64,000 nt of DNA from contig NZ_CP081149.1 in NCBI RefSeq assembly GCF_019665785.1, positions 2,170,001 through 2,234,000 on the forward strand. Direction: 5' to 3'. Position 1 is the stretch's first letter, and every line of letters begins with the position of its first letter. This document shows positions 26,708 to 35,268 of the stretch, one piece after another. A model generated the notes under the pieces. It was not told the origin of the DNA. It was given only the letters and a program-made list of their open reading frames with translations, and ran no database searches. A program made the translations under genes and the position numbers. The DNA is from Deefgea piscis (GTDB taxonomy: Bacteria; Pseudomonadota; Gammaproteobacteria; Burkholderiales; Chitinibacteraceae).

Positions 26708-28036
26708 TTAGTGATTATGCAAAATTCGCCACAGTCCTTGTTGCAAATTAGCAAATGAGATTTGAGTATCACCGGCAAGATCGACACATTTTTTTTGCCA
26801 ATGCATCAAATCAAACCGCAAATCGTCATGGTCATCCGGCCAATCGATTCGCGTCAATAATTCAGCCAATAAAGCCCCAAAAGCTCGGACTTCAATACGC
26901 TCTAGCGCCTTTGCCCATGCGGCATCTGGCGAGTAAAACGACGCAGCACCAAAGTCACCCAAATAAGTTCGACCATCGGAGTGATGCAAAATATTATGCG
27001 CATATAAATCACCGTGCAAAATGCCGCGCTGATGTAAATGCCGCGCCGCATCGGCAATGCCATGCGCCAGCAGCAAGGCGGCACGCCAAGTAAAGCGTAA
27101 ATCGCTGGCGTACACATCGGCAATACAGGTTTTTAAACTCGGTGGCGCCGCCAACACGCTAAATTCGGGTGAAATTAAAGGCATAATCAAGCCAGCACCC
27201 GCAGCATGCCCATTCAATTGCGCCAAAGCGCCAATTAAATGCGGATGCTCTCCTGCCGCGCGGCACACCGCCATTTCTGTTTGCGGCCAACCGTCGCTGG
27301 TGACTGCACCTTTAAAAATCTTTATAGCGGCGTCACGCGGCACCGAATGATGCCATTGCGCTTGATAGATGGTGCCCGACGCTCCTTCTCCGAGCTTTTG
27401 CCCTAGTGTTACGTCGGACGCATTCACACTCGCAACGTCATCCATCTGGTTTCGTTCGAGCGCCGCATTGAATGGATTACCACCGATCGCCAACCACGCC
27501 AATCGAGGCAACTGCAATAAGCACTCCGGAAACGCCGTCAATTGATTGGCTGCCACCCGAACTAAGGCCAATTGCTGGCATTGCGCCAGCGCATCGGGCA
27601 GTGCCGCCAAGCGATTACCGGCCAACATCAGTTTTTCGAGTTGCTGACAGCGCCCTATCGAGCTAGGCAGTTCAGTCAGTTGATTGTCCGTTAAAATTAA
27701 CCAGCGCAAATGCGATGGAAATACCTCATCGGCGACATGCTTAATTTGATTGGATTTAAAGCCTATCATCGTCAGCGATGGGCATTGCCCCAATATCGCA
27801 GGGAGCTCAGTAAAGCGATTTTCAGAACAAAAAATCACTTCTAAATGCCGCAGCCTTGGCAAATCATCCGGCAAGCTTGCTAACTGATTACCCGATAGAT
27901 TCAGAATTTTAAGGCTATCGGCCAGAGCAAAAATTTCGCGTGGGAACTCAGTCAAACCACAACTAAGATCTAAGCGCGTACAGCCTTGCAAGGCACCAGC
28001 ATTTAATTGCGCTAACGTACTCAAACCTGCAAGCAT
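26708..28036 (-). CDS. Leucine-rich-repeat protein fused to a Ser/Thr kinase-like domain
   Basis: 442 residues. About residues 1-190 are leucine-rich repeats (repeating L..L.L..N.L..LP). Residues 208-440 are a protein-kinase fold: Gly loop LGEGASG (215-221), AAIK (Lys239), a helix-C Glu candidate (254), catalytic loop HGDLYAHN (His341, Asp343, Asn348) and DFG (361-363). All key catalytic residues are present, although HGD replaces HRD. No signal peptide or membrane helix is seen, so it is cytoplasmic. Such LRR-kinase fusions occur scattered in proteobacteria; substrates are unknown. The start codon overlaps the ychJ stop (TAATG), so the two are coupled. Confidence 0.88.
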   Translation of the reverse strand: MLAGLSTLAQLNAGALQGCTRLDLSCGLTEFPREIFALADSLKILNLSGNQLASLPDDLPRLRHLEVIFCSENRFTELPAILGQCPSLTMIGFKSNQIKHVADEVFPSHLRWLILTDNQLTELPSSIGRCQQLEKLMLAGNRLAALPDALAQCQQLALVRVAANQLTAFPECLLQLPRLAWLAIGGNPFNAALERNQMDDVASVNASDVTLGQKLGEGASGTIYQAQWHHSVPRDAAIKIFKGAVTSDGWPQTEMAVCRAAGEHPHLIGALAQLNGHAAGAGLIMPLISPEFSVLAAPPSLKTCIADVYASDLRFTWRAALLLAHGIADAARHLHQRGILHGDLYAHNILHHSDGRTYLGDFGAASFYSPDAAWAKALERIEVRAFGALLAELLTRIDWPDDHDDLRFDLMHWQKKCVDLAGDTQISFANLQQGLWRILHNH

Positions 28037-28434
28037 TAAATCACTTCACCATCAATGTAAAACCAACGCCCATCTTCACGAACAAAACGGCTATGCTCAC
28101 TCAAGCGGTACGCTACCGCACCGACTTTATAGCGCGCAACAAAGCTTACTTCACCCTCATCGCCCTGCTCGGCAGCAAAACTCACTTTCAAGCTTTGCCA
28201 CTTCACTGCATCGTCTTCACTCACGCCTAAATCATCAGGGCGAGTTGAAGGGTGCCATGTGGCGCTTAGATAATCAGTTAATTCAAGTACATACGCACTG
28301 TAGCGAGAACGCATCAGGCTTTCTGGCGTCGGCGCAGCAAGACCGGCATGATAGCGGCCACAGCAGCGGCCATAGGTTGCAGGTAAGCCACACGGGCAAA
28401 TCGATTGGGCAGAAACGGTCATTTTCAGAGTCAT
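28036..28434 (-). CDS. ychJ: YchJ/UPF0225 family SEC-C protein
   Basis: 132 residues. An N-terminal SEC-C zinc motif (CPCGLPATYGRCCGRYH) is followed by the YchJ core (PESLMRSRYSAYVLELTDYLSATWHPSTRP) and an NTF2-like sheet (VSFVARYKV, EHSRFVREDGRWFYIDG). E. coli YchJ has a second SEC-C motif at the C-terminus; this protein ends before one, as many shorter homologues do. Function unproven. It is the upstream partner of the LRR-kinase gene by a one-base stop/start overlap. ATG 28434 used; an ATG four codons later is also possible. Confidence 0.88.
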   Translation of the reverse strand: MTLKMTVSAQSICPCGLPATYGRCCGRYHAGLAAPTPESLMRSRYSAYVLELTDYLSATWHPSTRPDDLGVSEDDAVKWQSLKVSFAAEQGDEGEVSFVARYKVGAVAYRLSEHSRFVREDGRWFYIDGEVI

Positions 28435-28491
28435 AAATCAATTCAAGGCGAGTAAACTGGCGTATTGTTGAAATAAATCGAAAATAAGGCA

Positions 28492-29169
28492 ATGAAAATA
28501 AACACCAACCCCAATAAAATTGCGGCGGCCATCTTTGATATGGACGGTTTATTGATTGATAGTGAGCGCATGGCCTTAAGTTGCTGGCATGATGCCGCCG
28601 AACAATTAGGCCACGCCATTGCCGCCGAGATTCCACTGGGCATGATTGGCATGCACTCATCAAAAACCGAAGCGTATTTGCACGATGCACTCGGGCCTCA
28701 TTTTCCAGTAGCCCAATTGCGCGCGACAACGCACGAAATCTACCTCGCCCGTAGCCACGAAACGATCAATTTGCGGCCCGGTGTGATCGAATTACTCGAT
28801 TTTTTACAGCAAAATGCAATTCCCTGCGCCGTTGCTACCTCAACCAAACGCGCCATGGCGAATCATCACCTAAGCATCAGCGGTTTATGGCCTTATTTTC
28901 AATTTGCTGTTTGCGGCGATGAAATCACTCATCCCAAACCTGCACCCGACATTTACCTCAAAGTGATCGCTCAACTGGGCGTACACGCTGGCAATTGCGT
29001 GGTGTTTGAAGACTCTAATTTCGGCGCGCAAGCGGGTCATGCTGCTGGCTGCCGTGTGATCATGGTGCCCGACTTACTTCCCGCAACCGAGCAAACACAA
29101 GCGTTAGAGATTGAAATTGTTAATTCACTCATCGATGCGCGATCCATCTTGGAGCAAGGTTATGCCTAA
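28492..29169 (+). CDS. HAD-superfamily hydrolase (beta-phosphoglucomutase/phosphatase type)
   Basis: 225 residues with all four HAD motifs: FDMDGLLIDSE (nucleophile Asp), ATSTKRAM (motif II), Lys in THPKPAPDIYL (motif III) and FEDSNFGAQAG (motif IV). The cap placement is that of subfamily IA, which includes YniC/YcjU-like sugar-phosphate phosphatases and phosphoglucomutases. Substrate not predictable. It overlaps the next gene by 8 bases, so the two are co-translated. Confidence 0.9.
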   Translation: MKINTNPNKIAAAIFDMDGLLIDSERMALSCWHDAAEQLGHAIAAEIPLGMIGMHSSKTEAYLHDALGPHFPVAQLRATTHEIYLARSHETINLRPGVIELLDFLQQNAIPCAVATSTKRAMANHHLSISGLWPYFQFAVCGDEITHPKPAPDIYLKVIAQLGVHAGNCVVFEDSNFGAQAGHAAGCRVIMVPDLLPATEQTQALEIEIVNSLIDARSILEQGYA

Positions 29170-29914
29170 AAAAATTGATTTTTTACACTCTATTGCCAAG
29201 CAACTGATCGTATTGGATCGCGCTAAGAATAAAATCATCAATGGCAAGAACAGCGAAGCGCTGCATCAATTTAGAGTCGCCTTACGCCGTTTACGCTGCT
29301 TGTTGCCGATTGTTTTAAAGCCCAACAAAAAACTCGACGCGGCGATTTTAAAAGCATGGCATGCACTCGCTAAACTCAGCAGCCCAACGCGAGATGCGGA
29401 GGTGATGCTGGCCTTACTGGGTAAAGACATCAATGCGGCACAATTTAACTCACTCAGTAAAGCTTATGTCGAAGGCATTGCGATTTTAAAAGCGGCACTC
29501 AGTACCACCGACGTAGCTACTTTAGCCATTAGCACCTTGCAGCATTGTCAGCGGCGCAGCAAAAAAATGAGCAAAGCGCAGTTAAAGCATCAGGTTTTAT
29601 CGCAAGCCAGCCAGCAAATCCAGGCGCTAACAAACAAAAAAATTGCCTCAGCATCAATGGAACAATGGCATCAACGTCGCGCGCATATCAAACATTTGCG
29701 CTACTTAAATACGCTAGCAACAGCGTGGCTGCCAGCTCGCTTTCATGCGCTATCACCCTTGCTCAAAACGGCACAAACCTCACTGGGAAAATTGCACGAT
29801 GCCAGCGTATTGGCGCAGTGGTTAGAAAAAAAACGCGTAAAAAAATCGCACTGGCACAATGCACAGCGCGATTGGAAAAAACTCAGCGTTCAACTTGGGT
29901 ATATCCATCAATAG
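29162..29914 (+). CDS. CHAD-domain protein
   Basis: 250 residues from ATG 29162 inside the end of the HAD gene, with GGAG upstream. The CHAD signature is clear: ALHQFRVALRRLRCLLPI near the start, SSPTRDAEVML, and HIKHLRYLNTLATAW in the second half, plus many Lys/Arg residues. CHAD domains are all-helical and bind inorganic polyphosphate through a basic channel. No CYTH (triphosphatase) domain is attached, although CYTH and CHAD are often fused. The neighbour is a HAD phosphatase. Confidence 0.9.
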   Translation: MPKKIDFLHSIAKQLIVLDRAKNKIINGKNSEALHQFRVALRRLRCLLPIVLKPNKKLDAAILKAWHALAKLSSPTRDAEVMLALLGKDINAAQFNSLSKAYVEGIAILKAALSTTDVATLAISTLQHCQRRSKKMSKAQLKHQVLSQASQQIQALTNKKIASASMEQWHQRRAHIKHLRYLNTLATAWLPARFHALSPLLKTAQTSLGKLHDASVLAQWLEKKRVKKSHWHNAQRDWKKLSVQLGYIHQ

Positions 29915-29945
29915 CTGTAAATATATTAGCTACAAATAGATACCC

Positions 29946-29976
29946 ATAATGCGAAGCGGTTTAATCTTCGCATTAT
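29946..29976. terminator. Hairpin between convergent CHAD and dut genes
   Basis: ATAATGCGAAG (29946-29956), 9-base loop, CTTCGCATTAT (29966-29976). Perfect 11-bp arms between convergent genes; no strong T-run on either side. Confidence 0.65.
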
Positions 29977-29987
29977 CAAGTATTCGC

Positions 29988-30437
29988 TTAATGCTTACCG
30001 GTACTACCAAAGCCGCCTTCGCCGCGATCACTGGCAGCAAATTCATCGACAATATTAAAGCCCACTTGCACCACCGGCACGATCACCAATTGCGCAATGC
30101 GCTCTAAAGGTTGGATCGTAAACGTCGTATTGCCTCGATTCCATACCGAAACAAAAATTTGCCCTTGGTAATCAGAATCAATCAAGCCCACCAAATTGCC
30201 CAACACGATGCCATGCTTATGCCCCAAGCCTGAACGCGGCAAAATCATCGCTGCCAAGCCTGGATTATCCAAATGCAAGGCCATGCCCGTTGGCACCAAA
30301 GTCGTTGCGCCGGGCGCCAATTCGATCGGCGCAGTCAAACAAGCGCGCAAATCCAATCCTGCGGCACCTGCTGTGGCATAGGCCGGCAAATTATCTTTTA
30401 AGCGTTCGTCTAAAATTTTTACATCGATCGTGGTCAT
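29988..30437 (-). CDS. dut: dUTP diphosphatase (dUTPase)
   Basis: 149 residues from ATG 30437 (AGGAA upstream). The trimeric dUTPase motifs are present: [11 protein letters not shown] (1), [26 protein letters not shown] (2 and 3), ERIAQLVI (4) and the C-terminal [10 protein letters not shown] (5). It removes dUTP, keeping uracil out of DNA and supplying dUMP for thymidylate. It lies downstream of coaBC on the same strand, a very common proteobacterial order. Confidence 0.97.
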   Translation of the reverse strand: MTTIDVKILDERLKDNLPAYATAGAAGLDLRACLTAPIELAPGATTLVPTGMALHLDNPGLAAMILPRSGLGHKHGIVLGNLVGLIDSDYQGQIFVSVWNRGNTTFTIQPLERIAQLVIVPVVQVGFNIVDEFAASDRGEGGFGSTGKH

Positions 30438-30573
30438 GGTATTTCCTAAAAACATTTAAATTAAACAATTACCTAGGCATCTGACTTCGCAAAGCCAGTA
30501 AACCCTCAGTCGATTGAACTCAATCAGTGACAAGCAGCCAACTGAGTCAATTTTAAGCTGGTAAAACCAGTAA

Positions 30574-31767
30574 TTACTTTTCTAATTGCGCTGCATCGTA
30601 CAAACGGGCGATATGCGCGATCAGTTTGCGCGCAATGTCGATTTTTGGTGCGCGCGCTAAACGCGTTTCACCGCTATCATCGAGCAGCACAATTTCATTA
30701 TCATCATGCCCCATCGCCGTCTGCACTAAGTTAGCGGCTAACAAAGGCAGTTTTTTACGTTTACGTTTGGCTTCGGCGTATTCCAAGAGATTTTCTGATT
30801 CAGCGGCAAAGCCCACGCAAAACGGTGGATTTTCTTTGGCGGTAATATTGGCCAAAATATCCGGATTGGGCGCGAGCTCTAGCGTCAAAATATGTGCGTC
30901 TTTTTTAATTTTTTGTTCAGATGGGTTGAGCACGTAATAATCGGCCACAGCAGCAACGGCAATAAAGATATCCGCCGCATCCACCTCGGCCTCGACCGCA
31001 TTGAGCATTTGCTGCGCGCTCAAGACATTAATGCGCCGCGTACCAATCGGCGCTGGCAACGCCGTTTCACCCGACACCAGCACCACCTCAGCGCCCGCCT
31101 CATACGCCGCGCGCGCAATCGCGTAGCCCATTTTGCCTGAGCTGCTATTGGTAATACCGCGCACCGCGTCAATTCGCTCAAAAGTGGGCCCTGCGGTGAG
31201 TAGCACCCGCTTACCCTGTAAGCGTTTGGGCTGCAAACTCGCTTCAAGCAATTCAAAGATTTGCGCCGCTTCTAGCATCCGGCCATCACCGACCTCGCCG
31301 CACGCTTGCTCACCGGAGCCAGGGCCCAAGATCGCCACGCCATCGTCACGCAATTGCGCCACATTGCGCTGATTAGGCGCGTTTTCCCACATTTGCTTAT
31401 TCATTGCCGGCGCAACCAGCAAGGGGCAAGTTCGCGCAGCGACCAAGGTCGACAATAAATCATCACAATGCCCTTGTGCGATCTTGGCCAACATATCGGC
31501 CGACGCTGGCGCAATCAACACCGCGGCAGCGCCACGCGTTAAATCAATATGCGCCATATTATTGGGCATGCGCGCATCCCATTGATCCACAAACACCGGA
31601 TGCCCTGACAATGCCTGAAACGTCACCGCGCCGACAAAATGCGTTGCCGCCTCAGTCATCACCACGTGAACTTGATAACCCGCTTTCACTAAAAGCCGCG
31701 TTAATTCAGCCGATTTATACGCGGCCACACCGCCGGTAATGCCCAATACAATTTTTTTATGACTCAC
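30574..31767 (-). CDS. coaBC: Bifunctional phosphopantothenoylcysteine decarboxylase/synthetase
   Basis: 397 residues. The N-terminal CoaC flavoprotein domain has GITGGVAAYKSAELTRLL, the PASADMLAKIAQG block and the PAMNKQMWENAPNQRN motif; the C-terminal CoaB domain has LLTAGPTFERIDAVRGITNSSSGKMGYAIA. Together they make 4'-phosphopantetheine from phosphopantothenate for coenzyme A. Divergent from radC with 50 bases between, an arrangement seen in many bacteria. Confidence 0.97.
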   Translation of the reverse strand: MSHKKIVLGITGGVAAYKSAELTRLLVKAGYQVHVVMTEAATHFVGAVTFQALSGHPVFVDQWDARMPNNMAHIDLTRGAAAVLIAPASADMLAKIAQGHCDDLLSTLVAARTCPLLVAPAMNKQMWENAPNQRNVAQLRDDGVAILGPGSGEQACGEVGDGRMLEAAQIFELLEASLQPKRLQGKRVLLTAGPTFERIDAVRGITNSSSGKMGYAIARAAYEAGAEVVLVSGETALPAPIGTRRINVLSAQQMLNAVEAEVDAADIFIAVAAVADYYVLNPSEQKIKKDAHILTLELAPNPDILANITAKENPPFCVGFAAESENLLEYAEAKRKRKKLPLLAANLVQTAMGHDDNEIVLLDDSGETRLARAPKIDIARKLIAHIARLYDAAQLEK

Positions 31768-31817
31768 AATGTAAGCCTCTGCTATAGCGAATATCCGAAG
31801 TTTACCAAGAAACGCCG

Positions 31818-32492
31818 ATGTCTATCACCGATTGGCCTGCAGATTCTCGCCCACGGGAAAAATTACTCCACCATGGCGCGGGCGCACTCAATGACGCCGA
31901 ATTACTGGCGATTTTTTTACGCGTAGGGATTACCGGCAAAAGCGCCGTCGACTTAGCGCGTGATTTGCTACAGCATTTCGGCTCATTACAAGCCTTATTT
32001 CAAGCCAAACTCGAGGATTTTGCACACATCAACGGCATTGGTGATGCCAAATATGCCCAATTACAAGCAGTGCTTGAAATGAGTCGCCGCGCGCTATGCG
32101 AAGAACTCAAAGCACGCGATACACTCAGTAGCCCCAGTGCAGTGCGGGATTTTTTAAAGCTGCGGCTACGCGGCTTAAAGCATGAAGAATTTCATGGCTT
32201 ATTTTTAGATAACAGCCACAAGTTGATTGCCGCTGAGACTTTATTTAAAGGCACACTCAGCGAAACCCGCGTTTACCCCCGAGAGCTGGCGCGGCGCGCA
32301 TTAGAGCTCAATGCTGCGGCGCTGATTGTCGCGCATAATCATCCTTCAGGGCATGCCGAACCATCGCCAGCGGATATTTTACTCACCAGCCAATTGCAAC
32401 ACGCATTGGCGCTGCTGGATATCAAACTACTCGATCACTTTATCGTCGCCGCCCACCGCGTAGTGTCCTTGGCCGAACTCGGCCATTTATAG
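31818..32492 (+). CDS. radC: RadC-family JAB domain protein
   Basis: 224 residues. N-terminal UPF0758 helix-hairpin-helix region ([38 protein letters not shown]) and the MPN+/JAB metalloprotease-like motif ([21 protein letters not shown]) with the zinc ligands. RadC was once assigned to DNA repair, but that role is disputed. Lone gene, divergent from coaBC. Confidence 0.95.
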   Translation: MSITDWPADSRPREKLLHHGAGALNDAELLAIFLRVGITGKSAVDLARDLLQHFGSLQALFQAKLEDFAHINGIGDAKYAQLQAVLEMSRRALCEELKARDTLSSPSAVRDFLKLRLRGLKHEEFHGLFLDNSHKLIAAETLFKGTLSETRVYPRELARRALELNAAALIVAHNHPSGHAEPSPADILLTSQLQHALALLDIKLLDHFIVAAHRVVSLAELGHL

Positions 32493-32877
32493 CTGCCACG
32501 CGGTAACGCCAAGCCATCGGCAGCGCTTCGTAGCAAAAATGCAACATGCATTCAAACATTCATTTTAAAAATAAACGTCAATCTCAAACCCAAAGCACGC
32601 ACCCCAAAACCCAAGCCACATCACCGACACCGCGACTCAAAACAGCGCAAAACGTGGCTGTCTGGCGTATTTCTTTCAGCTAACAAACAAATCAGCAATG
32701 ATTGCCCCACGCCTTAGCAACTGTCATGCCTACAATATGCAAGAACTGTTGCGGTCGAGATACAGGAAAACACTGATTTCTAGTCGCTGATTGCGAAAGC
32801 AAGATTGATTGCCTTTAAATGGCAATAGTACCAAAACAACCGTAATTAATAACAACACCCAATATCGGAGATTCACG
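32493..32877. other. Gene-free region upstream of the binding lipoprotein
   Basis: 385 bases between radC and the next gene. No convincing ORF. A possible weak promoter for the lipoprotein is TTGCGA (32791-32796), 18 bases, TTAAAT (32815-32820), which would give a leader of about 50 nt. I see no clear terminator hairpin for radC and no other structure. Confidence 0.35.
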
Positions 32878-34122
32878 ATGACCATCGCTCGCCTCAGCCT
32901 CATCGCTGCCGCCATTTTGTCGATTACTGCCTGCGGCAAACAACAATCGGCCGATACGGCCAGCGCCCCAGCATCTGCACCAGTTACGGTTGAAGTGGAA
33001 ACCGACATCATCAAAATTGGTCAAGCCTCACCAATGACCGGCAATATCGCCCACTTGGGTAAAGACAACGAACATGGCGTACAAATGGCCATCGACGAAA
33101 TCAACGCTGCTGGCGGTGTGGATATTGCTGGCAAAAAAATGAAGATTGAATTGGTGTCAGAAGACGACCAAGCCGACCCGAAAACGGCCACCACCGTAGC
33201 ACAGCGCTTTGTTGACCAAAAAGTCAGCGGCGTGATCGGTCACTTGAACTCAGGCACGACCATTCCAGCTTCAAAAATCTATAACGACGCCGGCATCGTA
33301 CAAATTTCTCCATCATCTACTGCTGTTGCTTACACTGCACAAGGCTTCCCAACCGCATTTCGCGTGATGGCTAATGATGCACAACAAGGTGTGGTACTCG
33401 GTGACTTTGCAGTTAAAAAACTCAAAGCCAAGAAAATCGCCATCATTGACGATCGCACTGCCTACGGCCAAGGTTTAGCTGACGAATTTGAAAAAGCCGC
33501 TAAAGCCGCTGGTGCTGAAATCGTGAAACGTGAATTCACCACCAACCAAGAAACAGACTTCAACGCCATTCTGACTAACATCAAAGGCGCAAAACCAGAT
33601 TTGATTTTCTACGGTGGTATGGACGCACAAGCCGCACCATTGAAAAAACAAACCAAAAAACTGGGCATTCCAGCCACAGTGATGAGTGCTGACGGCACCC
33701 AAACTGGTGAATTTATTAAATTGGCAGGTACCGATGCCGAAGGCACTTACGCATCTAGCCCAGGTAAATCTCTAGAAGACATGCCAGGCGGTAAAGAGTT
33801 TAAAGAAAAATTCAAAAATAAATTTGGTGTAGAAGTTCAGCTCTATGCGCCATATTGCTACGACGCAACCAAAATGATGGTTGCGGCAATGCAAAAAGCC
33901 GGCTCTGCCAACCCAGCGAAATACTTGCCAGTCTTAAAAACCATGGAATACCCAGGCTTGACCAGCACAATTACTTTTGACGAAAAAGGCGACGTTAAAA
34001 ATGGTGCCATCGGTGTTTATGTAGTTAAAAATGGCAAATGGGAAATTGTTGAAGTTGTCGGTGGCGGCGCACCAGCTGCAGCGGCATCTGCTACGGCATC
34101 GGCGCCAGCACCTGCCAAATAA
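32878..34122 (+). CDS. Branched-chain amino acid-type substrate-binding lipoprotein
   Basis: 414 residues from ATG 32878 (CGGAG upstream). A lipoprotein signal (LSITAC, Cys19) is followed by a short Ala/Ser linker and a type I periplasmic-binding fold: IKIGQASPMTGNIAHLGKDNEHGVQMAIDEINAAGGV, VSGVIGHLNSGTTIPASKIYNDAGIVQISPSSTA and YGQGLADEFEKAAKAAGA. This is the LivJ/LivK family of ABC importers. No permease or ATPase genes lie nearby, so its transporter is elsewhere. The C-terminus has an unusual Ala/Ser/Pro tail. Ends in a strong terminator. Confidence 0.92.
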   Translation: MTIARLSLIAAAILSITACGKQQSADTASAPASAPVTVEVETDIIKIGQASPMTGNIAHLGKDNEHGVQMAIDEINAAGGVDIAGKKMKIELVSEDDQADPKTATTVAQRFVDQKVSGVIGHLNSGTTIPASKIYNDAGIVQISPSSTAVAYTAQGFPTAFRVMANDAQQGVVLGDFAVKKLKAKKIAIIDDRTAYGQGLADEFEKAAKAAGAEIVKREFTTNQETDFNAILTNIKGAKPDLIFYGGMDAQAAPLKKQTKKLGIPATVMSADGTQTGEFIKLAGTDAEGTYASSPGKSLEDMPGGKEFKEKFKNKFGVEVQLYAPYCYDATKMMVAAMQKAGSANPAKYLPVLKTMEYPGLTSTITFDEKGDVKNGAIGVYVVKNGKWEIVEVVGGGAPAAAASATASAPAPAK

Positions 34123-34133
34123 TTAGCCTCACT

Positions 34134-34166
34134 TAAAAAAAGGGAAGCAGGGGCTTCCCTTTTTTA
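34134..34166 (+). terminator. Intrinsic terminator of the binding-protein gene
   Basis: AAGGGAAGC (34140-34148), 4-base loop AGGG, GCTTCCCTT, then a T-run. A-run on the left and T-run on the right make it functional in both directions. Confidence 0.92.
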
Positions 34167-34200
34167 TTGCTCACCTCAAAAAAAACTGTCATCGCCAACT

Positions 34201-35205
34201 ATGGACGACTACGTCAAGCGCATTCATTTAGCCCTGCAATACATTCACCGCCACTTTGACCAACACATCGTCCTCGCTGATTTAGCCCAAGCAGCGCATT
34301 TTTCACCCTATCATTTTCACCGCATATTCACGGCGATTCAGCACGAGACGCCGAATGATTATCTACGGCGCATCCGCATCGAGCGCGCAGCGAATCTACT
34401 TTTGATTTACCCACCCTTCCCCATGCAGCAAATTGCGCTTGATTGTGGTTTTAAATCCCAAGCACTGTTTTCCCGCGCATTTCGAAGTCACTTTGGCATG
34501 ACGGCCAGCGACTGGCGTAAAGGCGAGCAATGGACTTTAGACGGTTTAAGCTATAACTGGCGTCAGCAATCTCACAGAAATAATGAAAACATCTTGCAAG
34601 ATAGCAAGAATTGCAAAGTATCCCATTCAGATAAACCCATAGAATCAATACCCAACACACCACTACACGTCGCACTGGAAGCGGCCAGAAACGGCGAATT
34701 ACCACGGCAAATTTCAGCGCTCAAATTTGAAAAAATGCCGAGTTGTCGTTGGGTGTATTTTTGGCAACATGGCGTCGTCCTAGAGCAAATGTTTACTTTA
34801 TGGCAACGCGTTGCAAGTTGGGGGCAAACGCAAGTCCTAAGCAATACCAATAGCCGCTTAGTTTCACGGATGATCGACAACCCAAACGTGACCGACCATC
34901 AGCGTTGCGCCTATGCCGTTGGCTTGCTGGTCGATGCCGACTTTAAAGCCGAACGCAATATGCTCGTCGCCGAGCTTGCGGCGGGGCAGTATTTAGTCGT
35001 CGACTTTTGCGGCACCGTCGCCGATTCAATGATTATGGCTCAGTATGTATTTGGCTATTACTTGCCGCAGAGCAAATGGACATTTGACGAAAGTCGCCCC
35101 GGCCATACGCTAGGGCCAATTAAAGATACACAAGAGACACTGCTGGCAACGACAAAATTTACTTATCAGCTCTGTGTACCGGTAAAGCAACGGCGGGCGA
35201 AATAA
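34201..35205 (+). CDS. AraC-family regulator with GyrI-like effector domain
   Basis: 334 residues. The two helix-turn-helix motifs are at the N-terminus (HIVLADLAQAAHFSPYHFHRIFTA; MQQIALDCGFKSQALFSRAFRSHFGMTASDWRK, residues 22-110). After a linker comes a C-terminal domain (from about 170) resembling the GyrI/SOUL-like small-molecule-binding domain (SCRWVYFWQHG, YLVVDFCGTVADS). This is the Rob/SoxS-like architecture that senses hydrophobic compounds. It lies upstream of the two serine hydrolases on the same strand with a 63-base gap and may control them. No clear ribosome site. Confidence 0.88.
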   Translation: MDDYVKRIHLALQYIHRHFDQHIVLADLAQAAHFSPYHFHRIFTAIQHETPNDYLRRIRIERAANLLLIYPPFPMQQIALDCGFKSQALFSRAFRSHFGMTASDWRKGEQWTLDGLSYNWRQQSHRNNENILQDSKNCKVSHSDKPIESIPNTPLHVALEAARNGELPRQISALKFEKMPSCRWVYFWQHGVVLEQMFTLWQRVASWGQTQVLSNTNSRLVSRMIDNPNVTDHQRCAYAVGLLVDADFKAERNMLVAELAAGQYLVVDFCGTVADSMIMAQYVFGYYLPQSKWTFDESRPGHTLGPIKDTQETLLATTKFTYQLCVPVKQRRAK

Positions 35206-35268
35206 CCCGACGTATTTAACTACAAACCTTAATCAAAGACTGGCTCAAGCCAATACCCAAGGATAATT

